A stretch of 64,000 nt of DNA, taken from assembly GCA_023055505.1 (NCBI GenBank), contig JALIRH010000004.1, positions 17,417,368-17,481,367 on the forward strand. The letters run 5' to 3'. Within the stretch, counting starts at the first letter, position 1, and the number at the start of each line of letters is the position of its first letter. The notes under the pieces are model-generated. The model was not told where the DNA came from. It searched no databases and saw only the letters and a list, made by a program, of their open reading frames with translations. Positions 12,343-25,900 of this stretch are shown here, piece by piece. This stretch comes from Callipepla californica brunnescens (lineage: Eukaryota > Chordata > Aves > Galliformes > Odontophoridae). Made by a program: the position numbers and the translations under genes.

Positions 12343-13310
12343 TCTGTCTGACCACTAAAAGCAAACAAAGCACGGAAGGTAAAACTGCCATACACAGAAG
12401 ACAGAGGAAAACTGGAGTGAAGCACGACCCTGTGGCCTGGAGGCAGTGATTGTGCAGGGCTGACAGTAGCTTTTTGTTGCGCTCTGCTGGAGAAAGGAAC
12501 AGGTTCAATAAACTCTTCTTTGTTCCCATATGAAAACGAATGCATCCTAAAACACTGGAGTATGTTTTGACAGATGTGCTTCTACAGAGCGTTTTAGCCT
12601 AAAACCCACAGATCTGCATAAAGTACATCTGTGCAACCACATACTGCCCAACCGTTTCTCTGGCGGCTCGCAGCAAGCCCTTCTGACTGCTAAGGAAGAC
12701 ATCTGAGCTGTTACAAATCCGGTCAGGGCTGACTGCTTTCCCACCACGCGTTCAGACGACACTTCCTACCCAACGGCCGCTTTCGCTCCCGATCAGCGCC
12801 CGATACGCGGGTCGGGCCCCCGCTCTGAGCCCCGGACGCGCTCGCGGGCGGCAGCTCCTCACCCCGGGGCCGCACAGCGCGGCGGGGCCTGCCCGGCTCT
12901 CCTCCCCGAGGCCGATGGGCAGCACCATCTCCCCCGGAGCTCGCCGGCGCACAGCACTTAACGAGTCGCGAGTCAACGCAGCGCAAGTTCGCCTCCCCGC
13001 GCCGCTGTGCCTCCCCCGGCCCGGCGGGAAGGGCCGCCCCGCTCTCACCTGCGCTCCCCGGGCCTCCGCTCCCCGGTGCCGCCGACGACGGCGGGCGGCC
13101 CCTCCCCCGAGCTTTCATAACCGGGGCGGGGAGCGGGGGGGGGGGCAGCGGCGGCCATAGCGGCGGGGCCGCCCCAACCCGGCGCCCCTTCTCCGCGCTT
13201 TGCAGGGCTCGCCGGCAGCCACGAAGACCCGATCTGCGGGCTGTTCTGCTGAACCGCAGTGCTGGCACCCCGCGACCTGCAAAAGCCCACCGTTACCACC
13301 GACACAGCCG
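12343..13310 (-). promoter_or_regulatory. DDB2: DDB2 CpG-island promoter and 5' UTR region
   Basis: A GC-rich, CpG-dense block runs from about 12750 to 13310, with a G-run near 13130-13146. Just upstream of the DDB2 ATG (minus strand) is a good acceptor, ctttgtttgcttttag|TGGTCAG, at 12354, implying a noncoding first exon further upstream. Two plausible donors for it sit in the island: CGCAG|GTGAGA near 13048 and CCGGG|GTGAGG near 12862. No TATA box is evident. Several long GC-rich open frames on both strands here show no protein-like features and are not called. The exact start site cannot be chosen by eye. Confidence 0.65.
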
Positions 13311-13976
13311 GCTTCGGAACGCGTACACCAACCTGACCGACGTCGGCACAGCGCTCTCCTGAGAGCTACACCCAACACCAAAAAGTAGCAGTAGCGGTCA
13401 TCGAAAGTAGTCCTTACCCGCTTTCCTCGGGTGCCACAAAGGCCTGGTTTACAGCAGAGGACACGCGTGCAGAAAAACGTCCTTCTTGTCCTGACGGCGA
13501 TCAGCAGCGCTGCCGCAGGTCTGCGCAGGGCCTCGACATCAGGGCCAGGATCTGGGGAGTTCATCAGAGATCACCAAGTTAATGCCACAAACCTTAACAA
13601 CTTTTTGTTTTTTCTATACTTGACAAGGGGCACATTTCTGTGCCAGAAGCTGAAAGCCAGACGCCCCGATACCAACCTTCTTCACGTACACTGAAATCCT
13701 CACACTGCTTTCTGTGATTATCCATTAATCCCAAAGCGAGCTGTGATGCTGTGACCCAGCTCGTCTGAGCAGAGGTGTGCATTTCCCATCCTGCTCCATT
13801 CATCCACACAGAGAACATGCACAGCAGTCCTCAGGTTTCCTCATCGAGCTGTCACGGTTGGCATTTTCTATCAATTACTAACACTGAGCTTGCTTTCTCT
13901 GGAGAGTCATCAGATTATTTTTGCAGTCATTATTCACTAAGGACAAGAACAGCAGGTCACAAATCATGCGCTGAAT

Positions 13977-14262
13977 ACATAGAATCATAGAACAGCCTGG
14001 GTTGAAAAGGACCTCAAAGATCATTGAGTTTCAACCCCCTTGCCATGGGCAGGGCTGCCAACCACTAGAGCAGGCTGCCCAGAGCCACATCCAGCCTGGC
14101 CTTGAATGCCTCCAGGGATAGGGCATCCACAACCTCTCTGGGCAGCCTGTTCCAGTGCATCACCACCCTCTGAGTGAAAAACTTCCTCCTAACACCTAAC
14201 CTAAATCTCCCCTGACTTCTTTTAAAACCATCCCCCCTCATCCTATCACTACCAGCCTGTAT
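13977..14262 (-). repeat. CR1 LINE 3' fragment
   Basis: Plus strand begins ACATAGAATCATAGAACAGC, the reverse complement of the CR1 terminal ATTCTATG-type repeat. It continues through GGTTGAAAAGGACCTCAAAG and ATCCAGCCTGGCCTTGAATG. The reverse strand retains the CR1 C-terminal signature HWNRLPREVVDALSLEAF with an intact local frame, so this copy is younger than the ones at 2.4 and 36 kb. Confidence 0.93.
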
Positions 14263-15169
14263 AAACAGACATGCCACCAACCCAGGGTGCCACCAATTGG
14301 CATCAGCATGCCAGCACTGAGCAGGCGTGGGACTCCAAGATGGTCGGGGAAGGAGTAATTCTAAAAGAACATTCTCACATCTGTATAGGCTCACACTCTT
14401 CAAACTCCTGTATGCAAGTTAGAGGAGTGTAATTACTCATGGGCAGGACATGAGGCTTGTTTTCACAATGCCTTCTGTCCAACATGCAGTGTTACAGATC
14501 TCAAATCTCTGTCACAGAATGAAGACATCCTGCTGCCAGCTCTGGTAAAACTATATTGTGACTAAGACTGTCATCTCTGTGGTATTTGTAATACTGGATA
14601 GTATTTTGCCTCCTTGTTGCCAGGACCTTTTTCCAAAGCATGAACACTGTTGGCTACTTTAGTCTGACTGCTGATGTAAAGAGTACCATTACAGCAACTT
14701 GAGTTAGGCCTCAGGCAAGCCTACATTTTGCTAACAAACAAGCAACAGGGAAAAATACAATCCCAAAGAGAGAAGTGAGAATGAGTGAGCATCACGCTCT
14801 CTGGCCTCCTTCTAGCCTATGAGCTTTACTAAGCTATCCTGGACCATGAAAAAGAAGTACTGCTATTGTAATAGCCACAGGCCATTCCAGCCTTAGAGGG
14901 AAGGCGGGAAAGGAGTAAAGCAGCAGTGTTACATAGCACCATTGCCACTTAGTGCTGGGGGCAGGCAGACCCCAAGTGGAAAGCGTTATCTCAGATGCTC
15001 AGTGCATAAGGTATTGGTACCACAACTGGTATAACATAAAGCAGGACCAAGGCTGGAGTATTAACCAGTGACAGATTTTTTGTTTTTCCATATCCAATTA
15101 ACATAGATAAATGTTATAGCGGTGTTTATATTTCACACCTGAATTAGGGTATAACTATACCAAATAAAT

Positions 15170-15196
15170 TTATATATATATAGATAGATATAGATT
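15170..15196. repeat. TA/TAGA microsatellite
   Basis: Short run of TA dinucleotides passing into TAGATAGATA. Confidence 0.85.
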
Positions 15197-15849
15197 AAGT
15201 AAAATAGAGAACTGATGCTTATACCTTAACACTGATTCACTTCAAGGAGCAGATCAGCCTCTCCTGTCCCACTGGGAAGGGAAGCTTGCTGTTGCTCTGC
15301 ACCCAATGGCACGTTACAGGTCCCCATCTTCCACACAGGTTACCGTGAGCTGAGGATTGGCCCTGGCACAGCCTCTAGCATCCCCTTTCTGACAGGCACT
15401 ACCTGATGGGCCCCACTACAGGTACTTTTCTGACTCCTGTGAAACCGAGGCAGTCATGAAGAGAAAGAAAGCATCCAAGAATCACTCAATAGAAGCAAGA
15501 GTGCAGACTTAAAGCATTCTTTTTCCTCTCTCAGTCTTTCCTTGCTCTGCTGATTGAACACACAGCTGGTCCTTGGAGCCGGGTCCGAGTTCTGGAAGCG
15601 GTGAGGGGCCAGCAAGGCCCCGCCATGAGCTCTGCCCCAGCGTCATGGCAAACCCCACCCAGGCCTGGCGCTAGGGATGGAAACTCTGGCCCGCAGCCCC
15701 CGGTACTGCGAAAAAGCTGGCTTCGAGCAGCACGCTGAAAGATGAGTCTGGGTTACTTAGGGAAAGGTTTCCAAAGGAGAGAGCAGACAGACCGCCAGCT
15801 CTGCGGGAGCGGGCTGAGAGAAGGGCGACCGTGCTGAAGCTGCCGCCCA

Positions 15850-16900
15850 CCTCCAGGAGAGCCCAGGGACGGGCACTCCGAGCGGGATAGCGGCTCGGGG
15901 AACCTCCGTCCTCCGCGCAGAACCGCCTCCCACCCCCTCAGGCCCCGCCGTGCCGGGGACACCTCCCGCCCGCTACGAGCGGAGCTCCGAGCCGCTCACC
16001 GGTCGTCCTACGGCAGCACACGCGGCTCCGGCTCACCCAGCTCCTCCCCGCTACGGAGAACCCGCGGCACCACCTCCGGCTCGACCCCCCCCTGCCCGGG
16101 CAGGGCCCGTTAATCGGATCACGAGAGGGCGGAGCGGACGGGGCCTCTCCGGCGCTGCCCCGCCGCCACCGGGCTGTCCCCAGCGCCGGGCCCGCCCCGC
16201 CGGCAGCTGCTGGGGGCGGGGCGGGAGCCCCCGCGTCCCGCGGCTGAAATAGGGGAGGGCCCGTCCCGCTCGGCCCAGGTGCCTGCTGACCGCCGCGCTG
16301 CTGGCGAGGTGAGCGGGGTAAGGGAGGTGTCGTTCGTCGGGGCGGCTCTGGGTCCGCTCTGTGCGGAGCGCCGGGGGTCCTGGCGGCTCGGCGGCGGCCG
16401 CGAGGAAAAGTTTCCGCGTAGAAAAGAGGTGTCTGTGCGGGGCGCTGCCCGCGGGTACAGCGCGGCTCGGCTCCGGGCATAGCCCCGATCAGCTCGGCTC
16501 TCGCTCTGACCTTCAGCGGGTGCCCGGCGGCTCGCTCCGGCTGGGGGCTCGGCGGGCTGCCCTGCTCCCCGCCCGCCTCTCTCCGGAGCCGACGCCTCCG
16601 CTCCGCGGCGGGGACAGGGGCCCCTTTGTGTCGGCTCCGCGGCGGGCCGCTTCCCACTCTGAAACTGGAGCCGCGGGCTCCGGCCGCGCCGTGGCTGCGG
16701 GGCAGCGCGGCTTTCCTGGGGAAGGGGCCCCGTGGCGGCCCAGGCGCGGGGTGGGGGGGCTCAGGCCGTCCCCCTGCCGTGAGCAGCGGGGCAGCCCCGG
16801 CCCTGCTCTCCTCTTCCTCCCCCCCGTGGGAGGCGGCGGTCTCGGTGTCGCGCAGGGTGCCGGGCTGTGGCACACCGCTGGGGTTACCGTGTCCTCCCCG
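15850..16900 (+). promoter_or_regulatory. PACSIN3: PACSIN3 CpG-island promoter
   Basis: Strongly GC-rich, CpG-dense kilobase upstream of and around the first PACSIN3 exon. A donor GGCGAG|GTGAGC at 16308/16309 closes the likely noncoding first exon, which probably starts shortly after the GCTGAAATAGGGGAGGG segment at 16242-16258. No canonical TATA box. The long antisense open frame here (311 codons) is a by-product of GC-rich composition. Confidence 0.7.
16260..16308 (+). other. PACSIN3: PACSIN3 noncoding exon 1 (start approximate)
   Basis: Inferred 5' UTR exon: it lies in the CpG island and ends with a consensus donor (GAG|GTGAGC). It would splice to the coding exon whose acceptor ctctcctcag ends at 27870. 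No upstream ATG occurs in 27871-27917. The 5' end is a guess. Confidence 0.5.
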
Positions 16901-19900
16901 CCCTGGGCAGGAGGAGGCTGATAAACACGGAGGTATTAGTGAGCCTGAACGGCCAGCGCTCAGTCAGTGATTTGTCGCTGCTGGGAGGAGGAGGGATCTG
17001 CTGTCTCCGCGAGACCATCAATAAGTGAAGTTAGCGCGGCCCAAATGCGTTAACCAGTTTCACAACTTTCTGTGCCAACTATGCGTTCTTTGCTTGCCTC
17101 ATTACTTCGAGCCCTGCGTCCTCCCCGGGTGGGGGGTGAGGAGGAGGTTGGCTGACCACCTCGGGTACGTGCTCCGGCCTCTTCATCCACACCGTAAGCT
17201 CTGTGCCCAGTGGGTGCTCCTGGATTTTTGCAATGGGACAGAGCCTCTCCCTTTCAACTCCGCTGCCAATCTCATTTGCACGAAGGAATTTCTGATACTG
17301 CGGTAATTGATTGTAATGCAGAGCCTCCCACTCCACCCTGGAATTCAGATGTCACTGAGAAGTCAGTGAGCCCTGCGACAACTGAAGTGTTTCTCGGTGT
17401 GTAATGGGAGCAGAATGCAGCGCTGCACTGTGTGGGCTAAAATGACAGGGTCCGGCTTACTCCCCACTCCAGGTGAGCTGCTCTCTGGATGGAGTCAAAA
17501 TGGAGCTTCTCCTTTGCATTACGTAACTGAGCACATTCCTTTTTTGGGATGGATTCACCTTTCCATGAGGTGTACTCTGCAAGGCAGTCCGGTGTTCTTT
17601 GACAGAGTTTTGTATTAATTCAGTGCCTTGTGAGAAGTCTCTTAAAAAAAAAAAATTATTAGATGGTACTTTCAGTTGCAGCTTGGAACAGAACGGCTGT
17701 GAGCTGGACTACGTGCTTCCTGCCTTATTTAGTTATGCCCACTGCACTGGATTGTTTGTTGGCTCTTTCTGTGTCTTTTGTTTTTTTCCTTATTCAAGTG
17801 TTTGCGCTTCTGTGGCTTGCTTGCATTTGCTCCAGTAAGTACTGTCTCACTTCTCAGGTTGTGAGAAGTGGTAGTGTCACCATGTCAGCCGGGTACACCT
17901 GCTGCCTGGAGCTCCACTATTGGACTTCATTGAGTAAATGTGGGTTGTGTGTGGCTGCGCTGAAGTGCTGCAGATCTTGGCAAACTGTGTGTGTAACCAG
18001 GTTGTAAGAGCCTGAAAATCTTCAGGGCCTGACTGAGTTCTTCCCAGTTCAGTGACTGATGCACTTAGTCATTCTGGGTTGTTGTGGATTATATGAGAAA
18101 TAGCTTGAAACTTCTAATCTTTCCATGGATGAATGCAACCTTCAAAAAAAAAAAAATCTAGAAAAATTTCAAAGCTGCAGTCAGGTATATTTGTAATGTG
18201 ACTGCTGTTCAGTGATGATAACTACAAAACTGAGAGCAGATTGGGCATGACATGGGGGCAAGATGAGCTTCTGTTAGAAGCTCTTATTGTACCTCAGGGT
18301 GGCATGTACTGTATATGCGTTATTCTGGCAATCTCGAGGGCTGGATGCTATTCTGTTGTTGAACTGTTTGGTTCATGTGATGGCTGCCATCCAGGGATTG
18401 AACTGGGGACCTCAAAAGCTAAAAGTATCTGCCTACAGCCTGAGTGGAAAAAACTGTGCTCTTGATTAGAGAGCAATAATAAACTGCCTCTATTTTTTCC
18501 ATCAGCTGATCAGTAATATGTGAATTTAGGTTGCTCATGAGAGTTCATGGCGAAAAGCTTAAACAATAGCAGAGCTGTTTGAGCCCTTTGAGGGGCTCTT
18601 ATCTTCCCAAAACAGACCTTCTGATCAGGCAAGCTATTTTATCACTTATTTAGCGTGATGGGTGTAGATGGTGCTGTGTAATAGGGAGCTGTGTTAGAGA
18701 GATTAAATAGAAAAAGCCTTAGAGGATGAGAGAAAACTGACTAGTACATCAGGAGTGTTTCCAAGAGAAATTGGGCTTTAGCTCTTTAAAGAGTAGCGGA
18801 AGAGCTCTGCATCCTTAAAGCAGTTCAGAGGCCGTTCAGGAGGCAATTTTTTACCTGCTACTTTGTGGCATGGCGATCACTAAGTGTAGTTTAACATCCA
18901 AATACTTCCTGGCTGTGGAGGCGGAAACTTTTCCAGCAGATAGTGTGAAGTCAGTGCAGAGAGTCTGGTGTGTCCTCTGCTGTAATCGTCCTGCTTTGTT
19001 TCAGTGATTGGTACAATAGTTTCACGTTCCTTCGAGCTGAAATTTGGGCTGAGGTTGGGTACTGCTGTGAGGCAATATGTGTGACTGGTGTCCTAATCAT
19101 ATTTCATCTCTGTGGTTGCTCCTGTCAGAATGGCACAATGGAGGAGAGCCTTTCAATTCTGTGATAGTTGGAATTAGTTTGTTAAATCTAGTGCTTGTCA
19201 CCAAGCATTGTAGAATATGGAAGGGGCACATGGGAGTTCTCTCTAGTACTGGTGGCCTGGAACCAGAGGCATTAGGTTTGTGGGGATTTCATATTTTCCT
19301 GTGGTACAGTTGTTCGTGACCTGTCAAAAAGTTTTTACAGGTTAAGGGAGTTAGAATTGCTGCAGATAACACAACTGTTGGTAACTCTTCAGTTCTGTCC
19401 ATGCTATGAGTGTGGCAAAGCTGCGTCTCTTCTGTGTGCAAGAAGATACAGTACTTGCCTCCTGGGCTGCTGGGGACATGGTCAACTTTTTCAGTTGCTT
19501 GTAGGTGATTTTTCTGTGGGCAGTAACTTCCTTCTCTCCTTTAGTGTCCTTGCTGCTTAGCTAAGCCTCTTCTGCTCTTGCGTGTGCTGTATGGGCTGCA
19601 GCACTGCTGAGTGAAGCTCTGAGATGGGCTTGCTGCCTGGCTTTGGCAAGGACAAGAAGCTTTCATGGAGGACTGGGAGAAGATGAGTATGTTTCGCTTC
19701 TTGAATGATTATAAATACTTTTTGTTTCTTGGTGTTTTTTAGTCAGCCCTTTCTTGTGTCAGCACTGCTCACTCTGCTGCCTGCAACCTCTGTGAGATCT
19801 GGATGTTAACTCCTGCAGGCTTCTACCCCAGCACAAACCAAAAAATAATAATAATAAAAATTAAAAAAAAAAAAAAAAAAAACTAAACAGCTTCTTGAGC

Positions 19901-22900
19901 TGTGGGGTAGGAGCTGCTTCTGGAAGCCATGAGGGGAGGATGGCTCTGTTTATGCTTTTATTTTATTCTTTTAAAACATTCCTGGTGTGCTTTCCTCACC
20001 TGTCAGTTTGGGTTCTGAGGATCAGAAAGTGAAATCTATATGATTCTATTCTATTGTACTATTGTGGCTAAGGGCTGTGGAAGCAAATGACATTCCAGTG
20101 ATGCTCAGCATCTGAAATCTGTTCTGTAATATGTGCTCTTTGCACTGACTAGTGCATTCTTTTGTATTCTCTTGGTATTTTGTTGGTAACACCTGAAATA
20201 TGAAAGATATTTATAGACTTGTTCTTCAGCTTGGTATCCAAAAATGTATTTGAAAAGGGCTGAAGAGACGGAAACCAAACGCTGGATTCTGTGCAGTTAA
20301 TATGAAAGTAGTCAAAAGTTGCAGCAAGACATGCAGTTCAGAGATCTCCAGGGAGAACATGTTCAGTACAAACATTCACATTGTAGGTCAGTTCTTAATG
20401 GGTGCCCTTTTTCAGCTGTATTTGCATATCTCTAGAGAATACATCAAAGATACAGTTATCTTTGAGGATGGACTAACTATGAAGTGATTACATCTGCTGT
20501 AAGCTTCTAGGACCAGGAAATGCTTGGAAGGGAATCTAAGGCAACAAGTGTTCTTTCTACTCTACAAAGCAAACAATGCTTTCTTTTTACATGCTTGTTC
20601 CCCCCAAAAAAACTCTGTAAAGTAACCCTATGTAACTGCCTGCCAATAGTCTTGCCATTTCATATCGTACTGCAGCCTGCCTTACCCCCATGTTGTATAT
20701 GTGACTCTTGCCTTACAGTTGCATCTTTATGTTACTTTGACTTTCCCATGTGGAAGAAATTAAGTAAACCTAGCTGTGTTGGCAAAAGGTGAACGAAAGG
20801 ACTATGCAGTCCTGAAGCAAGGGACCTCTGAAAGCTCAGTACCAGATCAGAGCTACCTGGCCTATGGCTTTTCTGAAGGTTGCTTCATTGCAAACAACTG
20901 CTATCTTAAGACTTCTTAATGCATTCAAGTAAACTTGATCCGTACTCTGGGGTTACAAGGTGACTCAATCACAGGAGGAGAATGTTCTATTGACATGGAG
21001 TAGCCACAGTTTTGCTTAGATGGGAAAAGGAAAAAAGAAAGAAAGAAAAAAAAACCACAATTGCCCCTATTCTTTACTCTGGGTTGGATGAGGGTGGGGG
21101 TTTGGATCACTGCTGCTCATATGAAATTCTGAACAAAAAAATCTGTACTTAAATCCTGACTGGAAATGGGAGGACTGTCTCAGCTTGCTGTTGTGATCAG
21201 AGATACCTTAAATTACAGGCAGCTGTTTTACAGGATGGACTGTTGATCTTGTTTGGAGTGCAGAAAAAAATGTGACCAGGTGAAAGTAGATTAAATACTG
21301 GAAAAACTGTTCATATTTAGTGCAGATTGAGACTGAAGAAGAGATAAAATAGCTTTTACTTGAGTTTAAGTGATTTAGGAAGAAATAGTTTCTTTACAAC
21401 TGTCAAGCAGAAAAGAATTGCGACAAAAGTGAGTTGCTGATGCACAAATTTTCTGTCAAGCTTGGCATTTATTTGTAGACTGATGCAACAGGATAGAAGT
21501 AGGCAGTGTGAAAGCAAGCAGCTGAAAAAGCTTATGGAGTGGGACATTTGAGCTCAGAGGCTTGTTGTGTCTGCGTGGGTTAACACCCTGCTCTGATAGT
21601 GAACTGGGAAGCAGGCAAACTGATTGTGTGGAACAGGTCCTAAGCTGTTCAATAAGCTAAGAAATTAGCACTGTTTCTGATAGCTGTTTATCAAACTATC
21701 CTCTGCTTTTATTGGAAGCTGCCTGTCATATATAGCTGCAGTGTGCACATCAAGGTTATTCCACCAGCCGTTGTGAATGTGCTAAACAATTGTGGCCGGT
21801 GGCTCTGCTAGAGGATGGTACCCCATGGTCTGGCTGGTGATGACAGTGGCTTCCCCCCTGCGTTACCTCTAGATATTTGAGGTTATAAGCAAACTTTCTC
21901 ATAGGAAGAACAAAATAACGTGACCTGGATAGCCCAACACACTCTTCTAACAGTATGAGATAATACTAATAACCAGGACAGATCTGTGTTCCTGTAATAC
22001 TAGAGATTTCCTACCTGCTATGAAAGAAAGAAAGCAGAACTTCTCTTGGTGAAGCAGTTTCTGTGTGGTACAGCTATGTTGGTTAGGAAACTTAACCTTC
22101 AGATCAGCAATGATGCGTTGGCAGAAGCTTGTCCTGTAGCACTGGCCTCTAAGAACTGAACAGGCAGAAGCTTATGAATATGTTCTGTCTGATAATTAAT
22201 TAAAGAGTTAAAAAAAAAAAAAAGGTGGGGGGAAGGTAGAAGGTACAGTGGAATATCTATTTGCAGGATACTGGCTGGGCCTCAATTTGGAGGCAACCAA
22301 TATAAATAAGGTGAAACCAGAGAGTGCATGATGCTTCACTGCAAACTTAGAGGAATAATACTCACTTAAATGGATGAGGATCTTGTCTGTATTTTAATAC
22401 TTCATATAACCGTGGAGAACTTTGCTCATGGTCAGCCATGCAATCTCTAGAGAATCATTGTCTTGGAGACAGGCTTCTGTTACAGGCTTGTACATAGCTG
22501 AAGTGACCTTTGCATGCAGTTAGTGTTCTGCCTGATGGCTCTCTGACCTCTCCCTGCCTGGAGAGATTATCTGAAGTCTTTCTCAAAACTGCATTAGGCA
22601 GCCCTGGTAGGCGTCAGTCCTTAGGGAGTGGCTGGGAAATGCTGTTTTGCTGTCCCTTTCCCAGTCAGGTGGCCCTACTAAGAGTGTGATCACAGCAGTG
22701 GGATAAGTATCTCTAAGGGATGTTTTGCTGGGTAGAAATCATCTTAGGTACACGAGTTTCTTGGAGGATCTGTTACTTGGTGGTCTTTAGCTGTAAAAAC
22801 AAACAGGACCCTCTTCAGAGAGGTGAATACACTTGTAAATATTGGTGTTCCTGTGTCCTAGCACTGGAGAGCACCTTGTTGGACATAGCTCTGAATCAGT

Positions 22901-25900
22901 GACTGTAACAGTTGGGTGCCTACTTGCAGGGATAGGGAGGCTGGAAAGGAAATGCTGTCCCATGCCTTGTTTCATTCTTTCCATTAGGACCTTCCTAGCA
23001 CTGCTGTACCAGCAGCAATGGAGTTTATTTTACTGATGGAGTCATGTGGTCCCTCCTGGCTTTTTTCTGAAAAACAGTTAACAGAAAATGAAGGGCTTTT
23101 GTGTCTGCTGCTCTGTAAAAGAGGCAGTGGTGTTAGTACTTTATGCATTTGGATTGTTGAGATTGAAATGTTTATTGGCAACCTCTACTGGAAGTGCCCT
23201 GGAGTGAAAATGAAACCTTTACCACTGCCTGCTGTACAGGAAAGGTGACTCTTTGGGAAGCATATACATCAGCTGCTGCTGCTTTGTGGTGTTATTGTCT
23301 TCTTTAGGTGGAAATTTAGTTATTAGCAGCCTGTTCCTAATTAAAGCTAGGTGTTAAAGCCAAGCTAAGCAACACATAGAAATTGGTCCGTAATAAAAAT
23401 CTCCTCTGCCAAAGGCCTGGTTACTAGATAAATATAATTCAAACTTGTTTCTATGTCTGCCTGAATCCAGTGCTCAAGCTTGTACTCAGGAAAGGGGGGA
23501 AGAAGTTGGGCAGAAGGCCTTGCCTGGCAAGTGAACAAGCTCTGTTTCTGTGGACAAATTCCTGCAGGGCTGCACGCACCAGCCCTCTGAGCATTTGTAG
23601 GCCCCAGAGGCTGCTTCTTGGCAAAGTTAAGAGAACAGTTGCTTACAGGGAGTCAGTCAAGCAATGCACAGAAGTGATGCCTTGGGCATTGCAGCCTGGA
23701 AATACTGGAGTGTGGTTTAGAGGGAAGAAGATTTTTGTGGTTTACCTGCCTTAGGGAAAAGTTTCTGAAGTTGAGAAGAGTAATTACTATCCAGTCCAGG
23801 CACTTTAATTGTAGAACAAGACCCTGTTGTACTAGTGTTGTGTAAACTTGAAACAAAAACAAGTAGTGCCTTCCTAGATGTGTGCATTTGAAAGCAGAGT
23901 TTTAGCGTGGCACCTCGGTCTGAGGGTGGGGAATTATGGTCTGGGATGTGTGACTGACTAGAGTAGGGTGAGATCAGCATGGTTAAATGTAGAAACAGCT
24001 CTGCTGTGACAAGTGGCATTTCTCTCAGTGGAGCTCAGCGCCAGTGAATCAGTCATGAGCCATTCTGTCTTCCTGCAGCTGAAGATAAAGAGCTGTTTTT
24101 GGATAACTTACTATGCTGTTCATAAATGAAAGCAGATCTTTAGGGAAGTAGGAGAGGTGGTTTTTAGCACTGCTTGCAGTGAAGATTGTAGCTCTGCATA
24201 AACCTTATTTATATCATTTGTTTTGTCTATGTGACACTGCTGTTTGTAGCAGTGCCAGTGATGCCCTCATCTGTAATTCTGCAGAGGTGTGAAGCAACTA
24301 GAGATGTGGTTGCTCTTTCTGCTTCTTCAGAGAGCTTGTCTTGCAGGAGCTGCACTGAAGTCTCCAACCTCTTAACTGTGAGATGTGAGCAAGGAAAGCA
24401 GGAGGGGAAGAAGAAACATTCCTCTGGCTGTGCAAGTTTGTTGTTCGCCTCTTCTCAGAAGAGGTGGCAGTGGCATCAGGGTGTCTCGGTGCTGATCCAC
24501 ATGTAACTCCAGCTTTATTGCTCATCCTGTGCAGGCTCAGTCTGCCTTTCTGAATCATGTGGTGATTTCTGCTACACTGGGCTGTGCACAGGGTAGCATT
24601 GCCATCTCCATACCTTGCTGTAAAACAAGCCTCAGGCTTTGGCATGTGTAATGCTACTCTATTTGCTTTTCCTGGCAAACTCAAATTTTCCCTGGTTTGG
24701 AGCTCTTGGCAGCACACAGCACATACATTTCAGGAATAATGAGGCACGAGGGGTGGAGTGGCAATCTATTTGCTCTTCTTGGGCTGAGGCTGACAGCAGC
24801 AGCTGTTCTTCAGCCTCTGTGTGCACTAAGTACCTTGCCTATGTATGCATGCAGATCCAATTTGATCTGCTGAGTGACGTGGGCTCATGAACTATGTAGA
24901 GTCTAGAAAAAGCCTGGCAGTAAAGGGTCCTACTTTTTTTTTTTTTGACCTTTTTACATCATTTAGGACATTTTTTTTTTCCCCTGGGCTTCTATAACGT
25001 CTACACAAACATGTATTCTACTGAGTGCTACTTGAGACATGAAGACTGACTACAGAGATAGTATACTGCTTTTTTCTTTTTAGTTCTGCCACCTAGCTAC
25101 TGTGGTGGTGGTTCCAAGTTGATCCTTAAGCAGTGGGATGGTTTGCCACATGATATTGTTGATACTGAAAACTCCTATGAGATCGGAGAAGTTAGTGGAA
25201 GAGATGCATCGAGTGTTTCTAAATTCATAGGTGCCATATCCAGCTCAGGAAGCTCTTGTCAACAAATGGTTAGAGCCTTGGAAAGTATGCAGGGAGGCAT
25301 CATGTATGCTTGCTCTGTTCTCAGAGTGAGGGAAAATACCTGCTTTTGGCCACTGTCTGTGAAGGATATGGGGCAAAAAGAACGCTCAGTCTCATTCAGC
25401 ACAACTACTATTATGTTTCAGAATGTGCTAATCACAGGCATAGTAAACTCAGTTATTTGGATTTGTAACTTGAATAAAATGAAAGGAGCATGGCTCACAT
25501 TTAACGTGGAACTGTGTGTGAATTAATTTCTCACAATATCTTTATTTCATTCCTAATTTCTTCAATTTTTTTTAATTTCCAATTTGAACATGAAAATTGC
25601 AGAAAGAGTGGATTCAGGTTCCTTCATTCATATGACTGTCCATCAAACAAACAAGCACGCTCTGACACAGTGTTCCACATTTAACCCCGAATTTTATGAC
25701 TGTGTAGTCAGCCTGAACTGGAAACAAGAGATGGAAGGCATGTTTGTGATTCACTGCTTCCTGATAAAGAAGTGGGGATGAGGGAGAGTGGGAGGGAAGG
25801 ATGGAGAAAGTGATACAGCCTTCATGGGTTATAATTAATTGATCCCTCTCCATGAGGAGAAAGCAAGTTTTTTTTGTTTTTTTTTTTTAATTGTAGAGTC

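Larger units (their letters stand above)
13311..15850. other. Intergenic region between divergent DDB2 and PACSIN3
   Basis: About 2.5 kb separating the two CpG islands. It holds a CR1 fragment (13977-14262) and an AT/TAGA microsatellite near 15170-15196. No credible gene is seen; the small open frames lack family features and splice support. Confidence 0.7.

Noticed and set aside
12723..13568. Long GC-rich open frames on both strands near the DDB2 promoter
   Set aside because: Composition artefact of the CpG island; the two strands give equally long frames.
15938..16873. 311-codon minus-strand open frame
   Set aside because: Lies in a CpG island; Pro/Ala/Arg/Gly-rich low-complexity translation, expected where stop codons are rare. 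No family motif.
19845..19882. ATA/poly-A tract that might be a SINE or retrocopy tail
   Set aside because: No tRNA-like head, no gene-like body and no target-site duplication could be seen upstream.
25119..25526. 135-codon open frame with a WDGLPHDIVD stretch faintly like the CR1 C-terminus
   Set aside because: Neighbouring DNA lacks other CR1 landmarks and the similarity covers only about ten residues.
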